Assembly: GCA_026003075.1 (NCBI GenBank)
Contig: BPGO01000001.1
Location: 1-64,000, forward strand
Length of the DNA: 64,000 nt
Reading direction: 5' to 3'
Source: Fimbriimonadales bacterium
GTDB taxonomy: Bacteria > Armatimonadota > Fimbriimonadia > Fimbriimonadales > GBS-DC
Shown here: positions 19,101 through 27,953 of the stretch, in pieces
How positions within the stretch are numbered: position 1 is the first letter of the stretch
Layout of the letters: each line of letters starts with the position of its first letter
Notes under the pieces: model-generated
Seen by the model: only the letters and a program-made list of their open reading frames with translations
Database searches by the model: none
Told to the model about the DNA's origin: nothing
Program-made: the position numbers and the translations under genes

Positions 19101-21812
19101 TTACTCCAACACCACAGTTGGCTCCATCGGGTAGCAGCCCATCGTCGCGCCATAGATGGCAATGCCACCGGGCAGTTCGGGCGGCACAATCAGGCGAATG
19201 CGAACCTGACGGTCTTGTTGGAGTCGCGTCCGCAGCACGGGGGTCATTTCCAGCGTCGCTTCCATCAGGTAGCCATAGGAGCCGCGCTCAACGCCTGCCC
19301 AGTGCGACAGCACTCCCCGCGCGTCTGCAGGATCGTCGGGCAGTTCCCATGTCGCAACGCGCTCACCTGCGATTTCCACAATCACCCGCGAAGGGTACTT
19401 CTTACCGTCCGTTTGGGGGTAGTCATCGGGGTGGACGCGCTGTGCCCAGTCCACCTTCTCGCGTCCCGCTTTCGCGCTGACCTCCATAAGCAAGCGAACG
19501 CGCTTGACATCGCCCAGCGACACGCCCTCGGGAATGGAGACGGCATATTCCACATAGCCGTGCCCACGCGCCCAGTGCTTGCCTTGAATCGGTTTGTCGG
19601 GTTTGCTCTGCAAGTTGAACTCGCTGGCGACATAATCCGTCGGCTTGAAGCGCAGCACGACACGCCCACGCTTGACCTCGAACACGGGCAACTGTTCCAT
19701 CCCCACCAGCCACTGCGTATAGTTCGTATGAACGCGCCGTCGGTTCCAGTCTTCTGCCCACACCACCAGCGTCGCCAAGCACGGCTCGTCTGGCAGTTGC
19801 ACATTCGCTACCAAAAGCGGCGTAAGGCGGTACGGCGGCGTGTTCACAAACACCTGTCGCTGCGCCCGCCCCTGTCGCCGATTGCCCAGCGCATCGATAG
19901 TGTCCAGCCGATAGAACAGGGTGAAGGGACGGTCGGCAAACCTGCCCGAAGAGTGGCTGAACAGGATAGGAACCTGTACCGTCTCGCCCGGCACCGCTCG
20001 CTTAATCGCGGGCAGGTCAATCGCCAGAAAATCTTCCGCGAACAGGTCGCGCACGCTCATCTGCTCCGCCCAGAACTCGAAGCCGTACTCTTTCGGGCTG
20101 CGATCATAGTTATACACGCCGTTGTGTTCCCACTCGATGTCGGTGAGTTCCGTGTAGACATAGCCCACGAGTTTATCCAAAGTGCGCAGGGTGTTCGTGG
20201 CCGCAAGTCCACCCCATGACCAATCGCCGTCGCCGTCGAACGCGGCGAGATAGCCGTACTCGTTGTTCACAAACGGCTCGCCCCGACTGCGTCTCCCGTC
20301 GATGTAGTTCCACGTTTTGCCGACGCCGATTTCAAGCCGATTCACCGCCTGGTACTGCTGCCGAAAGATGTCCACATTGCGCCCGTACCAGTGGAACGAG
20401 TTCAGGTCGGTCTCCAGATGTGCCCAGCCGGTGTTGTCTTGCACCAGGCGCGTGGGGTCTAACTGCTTCGCGAGCTGATACATCTGCAGCGTCCAGTCCA
20501 CACGATGGGCGCGGTTCTCCACCGTGAGCCGACCGATGCCCCACTCTTCGTTGAACACTGTCCAGATAATCAGACTCGGATGATTGAAATCGCGTCGGAT
20601 TTGGTCGCGCAGGGTTTTTTCAAACAGTTGTCGGGCACGCTCAGACGGATTGAAAAAGCAAGGGATGTCCGCTTGTACAAGCATGCCCAGTTTGTCCGCC
20701 CAGTAGAGTTTGCGTGGCTCATCGGCTTTGATATGAACGCGCAGCATGTTGAACCCTGCGCTCTTGGCGAGTTCGATATCACGCTTGAGAAACGCATCGT
20801 CGGGTGCGGTATACAGCCCATCGGGATTGTAAGACTGGTCTAAGACGCCGCGCAAGTAAATCGGCTTGCCGTTCAGCAGCACATAGGTATGGTCAGCGTC
20901 GCCATATTTGCCCCAGCGTACCGCGCGCACACCAAAATAGCCTCGCACGGCGTCATACACGCGCTTGCCATCTCCTGAAAGCAGGCGCAGTTCGAATTCG
21001 TACAGATGCGGGCTGTTGGGCGTCCACAGGCGTGGGTTCTCCAGCACGAGCCGAAAGTTTTTCTCGGTCTCGCCTTCCAGCACGCCGAAACGCAAGGTTT
21101 CAAAGGCACGATGGCGCGAGCGCAGCTCTAATTGCAGCGGCTCCCGCACCGCCGCACGCTCCAGTTCCACCATAAACTCCATCACGCCTGTGGGAACGCC
21201 CGCCTCGTCGGCTTGGGGCGTGATGCGGAAATATTGAATACACGCTTCGCCAGTCGCCTCCAGCCACACGGTTTGCCAGATGCCGCTGACGCTGGTGTAC
21301 CATGTGGGCACTTGCTTGCCGAGGGGGGTCTCCGGGTCGGTGTAGTCTTCCACACGCACGGCAAGAGTGTTCGGACGGTCATAGCGTACGAACGGGGTGA
21401 TATCGAACCGAAACTCGGAGTAGCCGCCCTCGTGTTCGCCGACACGCTGCCCGTTGACCCACACCGTCGCATGGTGGTCCACCGCGCCGAAGCAGAGCCA
21501 AACTCGCCTGCCCCGCCACGACTCAGGCAGGGTAAACTCACGGCGATACCATGCAACGCCTTTGTAGGTCGTGTCGCCGATACCGCTTAACTTACTTTCC
21601 CAAGCGAAGGGCACTCGAATCGTGCGTTCGTAGGGGCGCGCCAGAAGATGCCAGTTCTGCTCGACGCCGACATTCTGGGGGTCGAACTGGAACTCCCAGA
21701 CGCCGTTGAGCGATTGCCACTGGGCGCGTTCAAAATCGGGGCGCGGGTGCTGCGTCAAAGCCACCTGTGCGGTCAACATCATCCCTGCCATCAGTAGTCC
21801 CATCCGTGTCAT
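19101..21812 (-). CDS. Secreted GH2-family glycosidase (beta-galactosidase / beta-glucuronidase type)
   Basis: 903 residues with a signal peptide (cleaved near residue 20). Domains: jelly-roll sugar-binding (about 28-190, LNGVWEFQFDP, WYRREFTLP, HATVWVNGQRVGEHEGGYSEF), immunoglobulin-like (190-300), TIM barrel from about 305 (LNGKPIYLRGVLDQSYNPDG). Acid/base Glu422 is in WTVFNEEWG and the nucleophile is probably Glu518 in FVNNEYGYL. A long C-terminal beta region follows. Substrate is not decidable from sequence. The GH1 gene lies upstream in the same direction, 128 bases away, so the two may act together on plant or host glycans. Confidence 0.9.
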   Translation of the reverse strand: MTRMGLLMAGMMLTAQVALTQHPRPDFERAQWQSLNGVWEFQFDPQNVGVEQNWHLLARPYERTIRVPFAWESKLSGIGDTTYKGVAWYRREFTLPESWRGRRVWLCFGAVDHHATVWVNGQRVGEHEGGYSEFRFDITPFVRYDRPNTLAVRVEDYTDPETPLGKQVPTWYTSVSGIWQTVWLEATGEACIQYFRITPQADEAGVPTGVMEFMVELERAAVREPLQLELRSRHRAFETLRFGVLEGETEKNFRLVLENPRLWTPNSPHLYEFELRLLSGDGKRVYDAVRGYFGVRAVRWGKYGDADHTYVLLNGKPIYLRGVLDQSYNPDGLYTAPDDAFLKRDIELAKSAGFNMLRVHIKADEPRKLYWADKLGMLVQADIPCFFNPSERARQLFEKTLRDQIRRDFNHPSLIIWTVFNEEWGIGRLTVENRAHRVDWTLQMYQLAKQLDPTRLVQDNTGWAHLETDLNSFHWYGRNVDIFRQQYQAVNRLEIGVGKTWNYIDGRRSRGEPFVNNEYGYLAAFDGDGDWSWGGLAATNTLRTLDKLVGYVYTELTDIEWEHNGVYNYDRSPKEYGFEFWAEQMSVRDLFAEDFLAIDLPAIKRAVPGETVQVPILFSHSSGRFADRPFTLFYRLDTIDALGNRRQGRAQRQVFVNTPPYRLTPLLVANVQLPDEPCLATLVVWAEDWNRRRVHTNYTQWLVGMEQLPVFEVKRGRVVLRFKPTDYVASEFNLQSKPDKPIQGKHWARGHGYVEYAVSIPEGVSLGDVKRVRLLMEVSAKAGREKVDWAQRVHPDDYPQTDGKKYPSRVIVEIAGERVATWELPDDPADARGVLSHWAGVERGSYGYLMEATLEMTPVLRTRLQQDRQVRIRLIVPPELPGGIAIYGATMGCYPMEPTVVLE

Positions 21813-21939
21813 CAGGAATTAATTCATGGGAAGCCAGCCGATTCCTGTTTGAGAGTCATCCGCGAACCGAAGCCGTTTAGGAGTGCGATTAGAAGAATTC
21901 GTTTCAACCGACGGCGGCTGCCCCCCGCACGAGCCTATC

Positions 21940-23268
21940 TCAACGCCTCTGCCCCGCGATAAACTCGGCGTACCAGCGACCGCTGGACTTCATCGTGCGC
22001 TTCTGAGTCTCAAAATCGACATAGAGGAGCCCAAAACGCTTGCTATAGCCAAACGCCCACTCGAAGTTGTCCATCAACGACCAGTAGAAATATCCCTTGA
22101 GCGGGACGCCATCCCGAATGGCGCGATATGCCTGTTCCAAGTGGGCGCGAATGTAGTCCACGCGCAAGGGGTCATCCACCTCGCCTTGTGGGGTGGGCGT
22201 GTCGGGAAACGCCGCGCCGTTCTCGGTGATGTAGAGCGGTATCTCCCCGTACTCTTCGTGAACCCATTTGAGGATTTCGTACAAGCCTTCGGGATAGACC
22301 TCCCACCCCATTTCGGTATGCAGTTTGCCCTCTTGGAACACGGTACGCGAGCCGATGGGGTCGCTCGCGTCGTAGGCAAGCACATTGCGCGTGTAGTAGT
22401 TTACGCCCAAAAAGTCGATTCGGCTTTGAATAATCGGCATATCGTCGGGGGCTGCTTTGGGGGCGAACTCGCCGATGAAGTTAATCACCGTGTCGGGATA
22501 CTCGCCGCGGAAGATGGGGTCTAAGAAGTAGCGATTGATGAAGTTGTGCCACAAAGCGGCGACCATCTGGTCTTGAGGGCTGTTGCTGGCAGGTTGCTGC
22601 GGACCGAGGTTGGTCACGATACCGATTTGGGCGTTGCGTAGCCCCTGGGCGCGAAACGCCTGCACCGCCTTGCCATGTCCCAACAGCAGATGATGTCCCG
22701 CTTTCGCCGCCGCGCCGATGTCGCGCATGCCCGGCGCGTGTTGACCCCAAAGATAGCCCAGCGCCATGACCACCCATGGCTCGTTCAGCGTCGCCCAGAG
22801 CGGGACTCGGTCGCCGAGTTCGCGAAACATCAAGCCTGCATAGTCGGCGAACCACTTGGCGCAGTCGCGGTTTGCCCAACCGCCGCAATCCTGCAGTTCC
22901 GCGGGCAAGTCCCAGTGATAGAGGGTAAGCATCGGCGTAATTCCCGCCCGTAGCAAGCCATCCACGAGGCGTTTATAGAAATCCAGTCCCTTGTGATTAA
23001 CCACCCCCCGCCCCGTCGGCAACACACGCCCCCACGCCACCGAAAAACGATAGGCGTTCAACCCCAACCGTTTCATCCATTCGATATCTTCCTGCCAGCG
23101 GCGATAGTGGTCGCATGCCACATCGCCCGTGTCGCCGTTGAGGATCGTTCCCGGGGTGTGGCTAAATCGGTGCCAGATGGACGCGCCTGCACCATCGGCT
23201 AACGGCGACCCTTCGATCTGATACGCTGCTGTCGCCGCGCCCCAGAGAAAACCTTGCGGAAACTGCAT
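21940..23268 (-). CDS. GH1 beta-glucosidase
   Basis: 442 residues from the ATG at 23268 (MQFPQGFLWGAATAAYQIEG is the normal N-terminus). An upstream in-frame start would add 37 residues of non-family sequence. The acid/base Glu163 is in TLNEPW and the nucleophile Glu349 is in YITENGAA. SVAWGRVLP and YWSLMDNFEWAFGYSKRFGL line the aglycone and glycone subsites. No signal peptide: an intracellular enzyme that would split cellobiose-type sugars released outside. Confidence 0.94.
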   Translation of the reverse strand: MQFPQGFLWGAATAAYQIEGSPLADGAGASIWHRFSHTPGTILNGDTGDVACDHYRRWQEDIEWMKRLGLNAYRFSVAWGRVLPTGRGVVNHKGLDFYKRLVDGLLRAGITPMLTLYHWDLPAELQDCGGWANRDCAKWFADYAGLMFRELGDRVPLWATLNEPWVVMALGYLWGQHAPGMRDIGAAAKAGHHLLLGHGKAVQAFRAQGLRNAQIGIVTNLGPQQPASNSPQDQMVAALWHNFINRYFLDPIFRGEYPDTVINFIGEFAPKAAPDDMPIIQSRIDFLGVNYYTRNVLAYDASDPIGSRTVFQEGKLHTEMGWEVYPEGLYEILKWVHEEYGEIPLYITENGAAFPDTPTPQGEVDDPLRVDYIRAHLEQAYRAIRDGVPLKGYFYWSLMDNFEWAFGYSKRFGLLYVDFETQKRTMKSSGRWYAEFIAGQRR

Positions 23269-23421
23269 AGCGACCTCAGGGTTCGCCAAAGTGTGTGGTT
23301 CTCCTGCGGAATTTTCGACACAGAGTAAGAGCAAACACCCCCTGAGGGAGTTCGAAACCGTATCTAACAATGCAGCCATAACAAAGACAAACCGGAGAGC
23401 GTCATAGGGTTGCGTTTTAGT

Positions 23422-23550
23422 TTACTCAGAATCGAAACTTCTACCTTTCGCAGAGGCCTCTGTATGGACGATCTCGTTCCGATACAACCACGCCCCGTTC
23501 CAGTCATACACCTGTCGCATCCCGTTCACCAGGTCGCCGAAAGCGTCGAG
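23422..23550 (-). pseudogene. RHS core fragment
   Basis: About 43 codons reading [19 protein letters not shown] and then AWLYRNE before leaving the family and stopping at 23422. The same words occur in the RHS genes at 53.3 and 55.3 kb. No start and no downstream core, so it is a scar of an RHS gene. Confidence 0.75.
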
Positions 23551-23586
23551 TAATCGGGGGATTCGCTGAGAAGACAAAAACCCCTG

Positions 23587-24093
23587 TCATAGCTCCTCGG
23601 TATAGATACATCGCCACTCAGGGTACCTCCGAATCGCCTCATAAAGCTCGACGCCAGGAGGACGCCAGATCCCTCGCGCCCAGTCAGGAATGTACCAGTC
23701 ATCCCAGACGATTCCGCGCTGCGTACTGATAGCCTCACTGTCTTCCAAGTCAATCCATAGCGATTCAAACCAAGTACGAACCAAAGACAGAGCCTCCGCC
23801 CACGATATTGGGGTGTCAAATTGAAATACACATGCCATTCGAAGCCCCGTCTCCTTGAGATCGCTACTTGGTTCGGGATATTCAAAGCGGATGGTACACT
23901 CCACTCGAACCTCATAGACTCGGACGCTGGGTTCGTCTGATGGGGACACGCCCTCTGTAGGGGATTGTCCCCGCAGCCCACTCAAAAGCAACAGCAGCAC
24001 GGCGCTTAGCATCCATCGCCCACAGAGTGATGCTCTGAACGGTCTATATTTCGCCGAGTCTTCCATCACCGAAGAGTTTTGTGCGTATCGCAT
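23587..24093 (-). CDS. Exported protein of unknown function
   Basis: 168 residues from the ATG at 24093, which has GGAG 8 bases upstream; an earlier ATG at 24132 lacks one. A hydrophobic segment (MLSAVLLLLLSGLRGQ, near residues 28-43) looks like a signal peptide with a long n-region. The mature part has several Trp and acidic residues (WDDWYIPDWARGIW). It lies beside RHS and PIN debris, which suggests cargo of the accessory island, possibly an immunity-like gene, but this is unproven. Confidence 0.6.
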   Translation of the reverse strand: MRYAQNSSVMEDSAKYRPFRASLCGRWMLSAVLLLLLSGLRGQSPTEGVSPSDEPSVRVYEVRVECTIRFEYPEPSSDLKETGLRMACVFQFDTPISWAEALSLVRTWFESLWIDLEDSEAISTQRGIVWDDWYIPDWARGIWRPPGVELYEAIRRYPEWRCIYTEEL

Positions 24094-24151
24094 AGCATCA
24101 TCTCCAGAACAGAATGTCCAAGATTTTACCATGTCCAGATGAACGACAAAG

Positions 24152-24277
24152 TTACAGAACCTCGCTTAGTTCCTCAAGCACTGCCTCAGGGGTCTCGTGA
24201 CCTTTATCTATCCGCGCAAAGTCAGCATCGAAACTCACAATATCTAACTGGTTCAAGACCGCTGCAGTATACTGATA
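24152..24277 (-). pseudogene. C-terminal remnant of a PIN-domain (VapC-like) toxin
   Basis: 42 codons ending YQYTAAVLNQLDIVSFDADF, then a tail ending ELSEVL and a stop. This matches the last third of the intact PIN gene at 54853-55272 almost residue for residue. Its 5' part is cut off exactly at the edge of IS copy 1. Confidence 0.8.
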
Positions 24278-25147
24278 AGAAATTGTTTAAGAATCATTCC
24301 TCGCAATATACCGCATCAACCGCCGTATCCCTGCAAGCCAAATCCAACCCGCCTCCACCTCACACAACACATCCCAACACCGAGACAAACAAGTACGGGT
24401 ACGGCATGCCGTACCCCAACAACAACCACGCAAAACTCCGCTCCACCAACCAACGACGCGGCAACACCACAAAACTACCACACCCCAAACGACCCACACA
24501 ATCCAAACCCACCTCCCACTTCCCCAACAACCACTCCAACAAACCCTCCCGATCATACGCTCTATCCGCTATCACCACCCGCACCGAACGATACCGACCC
24601 AACACCCCGTCCAAAACCCCATACGCCCCACGCGCATCCGACACATCGGCGCCCGTCACCATCACCCCGAACAGGTTCCCCTGTGAGTCCACCACTCTGT
24701 GCCGTTTGCGCCCATTGATCTTCTTCCCACCGTCGTACCCGCGCACCCCCCTTTTTGCGTGGTCGGCACACTCTGACTGTCCACCGCCACCGTCTTGGGC
24801 TGCCCGCGTCGCTCCCGCCGACGCGACCTTGCCACCAGCGCGTGCTGTACCTGTTCAAACACCCCCAACGCCTGCCAACGACGAAAGTGGTAATAGACGG
24901 TTTGCCACGGGGGCAGGTCGCGGGGGAGGTCGCGCCAACGGATGCCGTTGACGAGCCCATAGAGTATCGCACGATACAGGTCGTAGAGGCTGTATCGTCG
25001 GGGTGCGCCGATGGGTTTGCGTTTGTAGAGGGCGCGTTTGAGGACGGGTTCGATGATCGCCCCCTGTTGGGGCGTTGGGTCAGACTGGTAGGTAGGTTGG
25101 ACGCTCCTATTGCGATTATACCCTATCTACCTTCCTAAACAGCCTCT
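24278..25147 (-). mobile_element. IS5-family element, copy 1 (decayed)
   Basis: 870 bp, with ends AGAAATTGTTTAAGAA (left) and the inverse of AGAGGCTGTTTAGGAA (right), flanked by TA on both sides. The transposase runs on the minus strand. Its N-terminal part has the IS5-type words GIRWRDLP and YYHFRRWQALGVFEQVQHAL; the DDE part has GRKRHRVVDSQGNLFGVMVTGADVSDARGA and LPRRWLVERSFAWL. The halves are in different frames around a conserved A5G6 run (24746-24756). The start codon is AGG instead of ATG, and a 20-base palindrome inserted at 24397-24416 disturbs the C-terminus, so it is inactive. Confidence 0.88.
24397..24416. repeat. Perfect 20-base palindrome inside IS copy 1
   Basis: GGGTACGGCATGCCGTACCC reads the same on both strands. 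The other two IS copies lack it at the equivalent position. Confidence 0.85.
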
Positions 25148-25156
25148 TAGGCACAG

Positions 25157-25369
25157 CTAAGAGTATACCCATCCCACTCTTATTCTGTCAGGGGGTTGAT
25201 TAGACTTTCTTTCGCAGGAATTAGGAGGTTCCCACTTCTTTGCTTCCTCCATGAACTCTTCCATAGCGGATTTCGGATTCCCTTGGGAAGCATTCCTGAT
25301 AGCATCCTCGATAAATGGTACAAGCGGTTTGAGATCCCAAAACCTCCAAGGGAGATGAGCAGGATTCTC
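25157..25369 (-). pseudogene. Unidentified protein remnant beside IS copy 1
   Basis: An open minus-strand frame with no start reads ENPAHLPWRFWDLKPLVPF, then IEDAIRNASQGNPKSAMEEF and MEEAKKWEPPNS before stopping at 25157. The amphipathic, protein-like composition contrasts with the alternative frames. It could be an RHS toxin tip or other accessory gene. It is closed upstream by a stop at 25370-25372 and ends next to the IS, so it is a fragment. Confidence 0.5.
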
Positions 25370-26620
25370 TCATGTTTCGCGCTAAAAAAGCCGAAAATCC
25401 TGATTGTGAGTGCCTTAGAAATTAGTACGGTGGGCGCATTCGCGGATTGGAGCCTCCTCCGGTGGACGAATGCCGAAGGCGACGCACTGGGGGTGGCGCC
25501 ACCGAGCGCGCAAGAGCCGATACACCTTCCCCCATCGCCGTTCGGCATCGCATGCCCGATTGCCCTGCAGGGAGTGGGGTGTGTCTATCTCTGGACAGAT
25601 AGCTTTACCTCGCGTCTATCATCGATTTTATTGGAACGCGAGTTCGCGCAACGGTATCTCAAAAAGGCGAATGCGCTGGTAAGCCAGTATACGCGCCGTG
25701 GCGTGCCAATGGAGCAGCCCCAACAACTCCTTCAGATGGCACAAACCCACGCCACCCATCAACAGTGGGCAGCGTGCCTGACCTACAGCGTACAAGCCGC
25801 AGAGGTGAGTACAACCATCATCGCACGCACGCGATTGGAACGGATGCACGGGCGCAGCGCGTTCCTTTGGGGAGTATTTTCAGAGTCGCCTGAACCCCTT
25901 AAAGCGGCTCTGAAACCACTCGCACCGCCAGCGAATCTGATACATTTGATAATTAACCTTGCCGACCCCCAGTGGGAACCTGTAATTCAGCAAGCCCAAA
26001 GTGCGCGCATCGCCATAGCGGCAAGCCTAAGCGGGTCTCCTATTCCGCAGATTAATGCGCTTCGTGAGGCGATGAGCCGTGTGCGGGGTTTGGTGCGCTA
26101 TTGGACACTTGCGACACATGCAGAGCGTCATCCGAATTCCGCTACGCCTGCATTAAGCGAATTGTGTGAGTCGGCAAGAGCCATCGACTTTGGTGTCGTG
26201 CGCCTGCTGCACGGCACGCACAGTTTCCGCAACCGATGGAGCGCATATTCCACACTGGAACGCTATGTAGAGGCAGGCGTCCCCTTCGAGGCGATTCATC
26301 TGGAGTGGCATTGGTACGACGGCACACTCTACGACTTAGACCAACTGCTGGAACGCTACGGCGAGTTGGGGAAACCGATTCACTTAGAGCTGAGCCTGCC
26401 ACCCGAGGCGGGTTATGAGGTGTTTTCGCGAGTGCATCCCCTGCTCTGGCTGGAGTCGGCGTGTGTGATTGCACTGAGCAAGCCCTATGTGGTTGCGCTA
26501 CGCGTGTCGTTGACGGACACGGAACTCAGCGCAGGTGCTTTGACGGAACGAAATACCCCCAGTTCCTACTGGGAGCAGATTACTGAGATCGCCGCGTGGA
26601 ATCGCTATTTACAGGAATAG
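25355..26620 (+). CDS. GH10-like TIM-barrel protein, divergent
   Basis: About 421 residues from the ATG at 25355; the true start is uncertain because the frame is open from 25196 and no strong ribosome site is seen. The last third resembles GH10 xylanase barrels: FEAIHLEWHWYDGTLYDLDQ, then LLERYGELGKPIHLEL, where GH10 enzymes have the strand carrying the nucleophile Glu. The usual TELD is reduced to LELS and I could not place the acid/base Glu, so catalysis is unproven. The middle holds a helical insert (YLKKANALVSQYTRRGVPM). No clear signal peptide. Confidence 0.5.
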   Translation: MSRILSCFALKKPKILIVSALEISTVGAFADWSLLRWTNAEGDALGVAPPSAQEPIHLPPSPFGIACPIALQGVGCVYLWTDSFTSRLSSILLEREFAQRYLKKANALVSQYTRRGVPMEQPQQLLQMAQTHATHQQWAACLTYSVQAAEVSTTIIARTRLERMHGRSAFLWGVFSESPEPLKAALKPLAPPANLIHLIINLADPQWEPVIQQAQSARIAIAASLSGSPIPQINALREAMSRVRGLVRYWTLATHAERHPNSATPALSELCESARAIDFGVVRLLHGTHSFRNRWSAYSTLERYVEAGVPFEAIHLEWHWYDGTLYDLDQLLERYGELGKPIHLELSLPPEAGYEVFSRVHPLLWLESACVIALSKPYVVALRVSLTDTELSAGALTERNTPSSYWEQITEIAAWNRYLQE

Positions 26621-26626
26621 CGGCTT

Positions 26627-27823
26627 TCAGAAACTCATGCGCACGGCGTCGCTCCATAGGAGCCGTCGAATCGCTTCGCGTGTCGCCTCGGCTAATGCCT
26701 CGACCGACTTGCCCGCGAGTTGCGCGTCTTGTTCCGTAATATGCACGATCTCGCGCCCCTTCAGCAGCACGGCGCGCTTGTCCGCGCTGAGTTGCACTTC
26801 GTACAGCTGCACTCCGTCGTCCAGTAGTCCGTTCAGTAGGCTTGCTATCTGCACAGCGCGGGCACGCGAGGTGCCCAACTCAGGATGGTCGGCAGGCACG
26901 AAAATCTGGATCCCCTCAAAGCGTACTTCGTACAGCCCGTCTGGTTGCTCCTTGTTCAGCATGAGGGCATGCACCTGTAACGCGGGGCTAACCTCTCGCC
27001 GACGGATGGGGATACCGTACTCCTGCAGAGCACGCTTAATGGTCTCCACGCGCTCACGGGTAATTGGGTGCGTGCGGAAGATACCCCAGTCGATTTGGGG
27101 GCGTTTGCGTTCCTCCGCCGCCAACCGTTCCATAAACACCAGCAGTCCGACAGGATTGTAGGGCGAGCGACGGAGGTACTCCAACGCGGTCAGGTCAGAA
27201 TCGGTCTCCGCCTCTTGGCTAAAACTACTCACCCGCGCGATGCGGTATAACTGCGCCCCTGTCATCAACCCTGCAAAGTCCTGTGACGGTAATCGCCCAA
27301 ACACCCCTACCAGTAGCGCGGGCAATAAAACGCTTTGCTGCACTTTGGAGTCGTCGCGGATCAGCTTCATTACATGGCGATGCGCAGCGTGGGCGATCTC
27401 ATGCGCCAGCACAGCCGCCAGCTCATCATCGCTGGAAACGAAATCCAGCAACCCCTTGTTCACGAAGATGAACCCCCCGGGCACAGAAAAGGCGTTGACA
27501 TCGTTCTCATCGATGATGCGAAAAGTGTATTCAAACGGCGCAGGACCTGACTCGCCATAGCGGGCTTCGGTCGGCGTTTGGCGGGCGATTTCGGCAAGTA
27601 CTTGCCCGATACGGTTGACACGTTCCACCAGTTCCGGGTCGGTGATGAATTTATACTGCTTCTCGATCTCGGCGACGACTTTTTTGCCAAATTCCACCTC
27701 TTGCTGGTCGCGTGGCGTCAACTCAGGATGCTTTGGCTCTTGTGCAGGCTCTTGCGCCAGCAAGCCCCCCACCAGTCCCATTATGGCGATGAACCCCACT
27801 AAGCGTTTCCATACCCGATGCAT
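26627..27823 (-). CDS. M48-family exported zinc metalloprotease (BepA/Oma1-like)
   Basis: 398 residues from the ATG at 27823, preceded by GGAG; a GTG five codons earlier is possible. Signal peptide or anchor at 8-24 (LVGFIAIMGLVGGLLAQ). Zinc site HEIAHAAHRH (His141, His145, catalytic Glu142) and third ligand Glu204 in QEAETDSDLTAL. The C-terminal domain (about 290-398) is not the TPR domain of BepA. Likely a periplasmic quality-control protease of outer-membrane proteins. Converges on the GH10-like gene. Confidence 0.9.
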   Translation of the reverse strand: MHRVWKRLVGFIAIMGLVGGLLAQEPAQEPKHPELTPRDQQEVEFGKKVVAEIEKQYKFITDPELVERVNRIGQVLAEIARQTPTEARYGESGPAPFEYTFRIIDENDVNAFSVPGGFIFVNKGLLDFVSSDDELAAVLAHEIAHAAHRHVMKLIRDDSKVQQSVLLPALLVGVFGRLPSQDFAGLMTGAQLYRIARVSSFSQEAETDSDLTALEYLRRSPYNPVGLLVFMERLAAEERKRPQIDWGIFRTHPITRERVETIKRALQEYGIPIRRREVSPALQVHALMLNKEQPDGLYEVRFEGIQIFVPADHPELGTSRARAVQIASLLNGLLDDGVQLYEVQLSADKRAVLLKGREIVHITEQDAQLAGKSVEALAEATREAIRRLLWSDAVRMSF

Positions 27824-27953
27824 CGATCTCTTCTCCACAGACGTCCTGCTTTATAGACGGCGCAAGCGGCGCGAAGGTTTCTTAATTGTAGCACATCGGG
27901 AAAGCGATTAGAGGGTAGACTGTAAGCAAAGGGATAGAAGTGGAGGGAATTAC

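Noticed and set aside
24562-24972. A 136-codon frame in IS copy 1 (also present in copies 2 and 3).
   Set aside because: It is the alternative frame of the transposase, Trp/Arg/Gly-rich without motifs; conserved only because the IS copies are alike.
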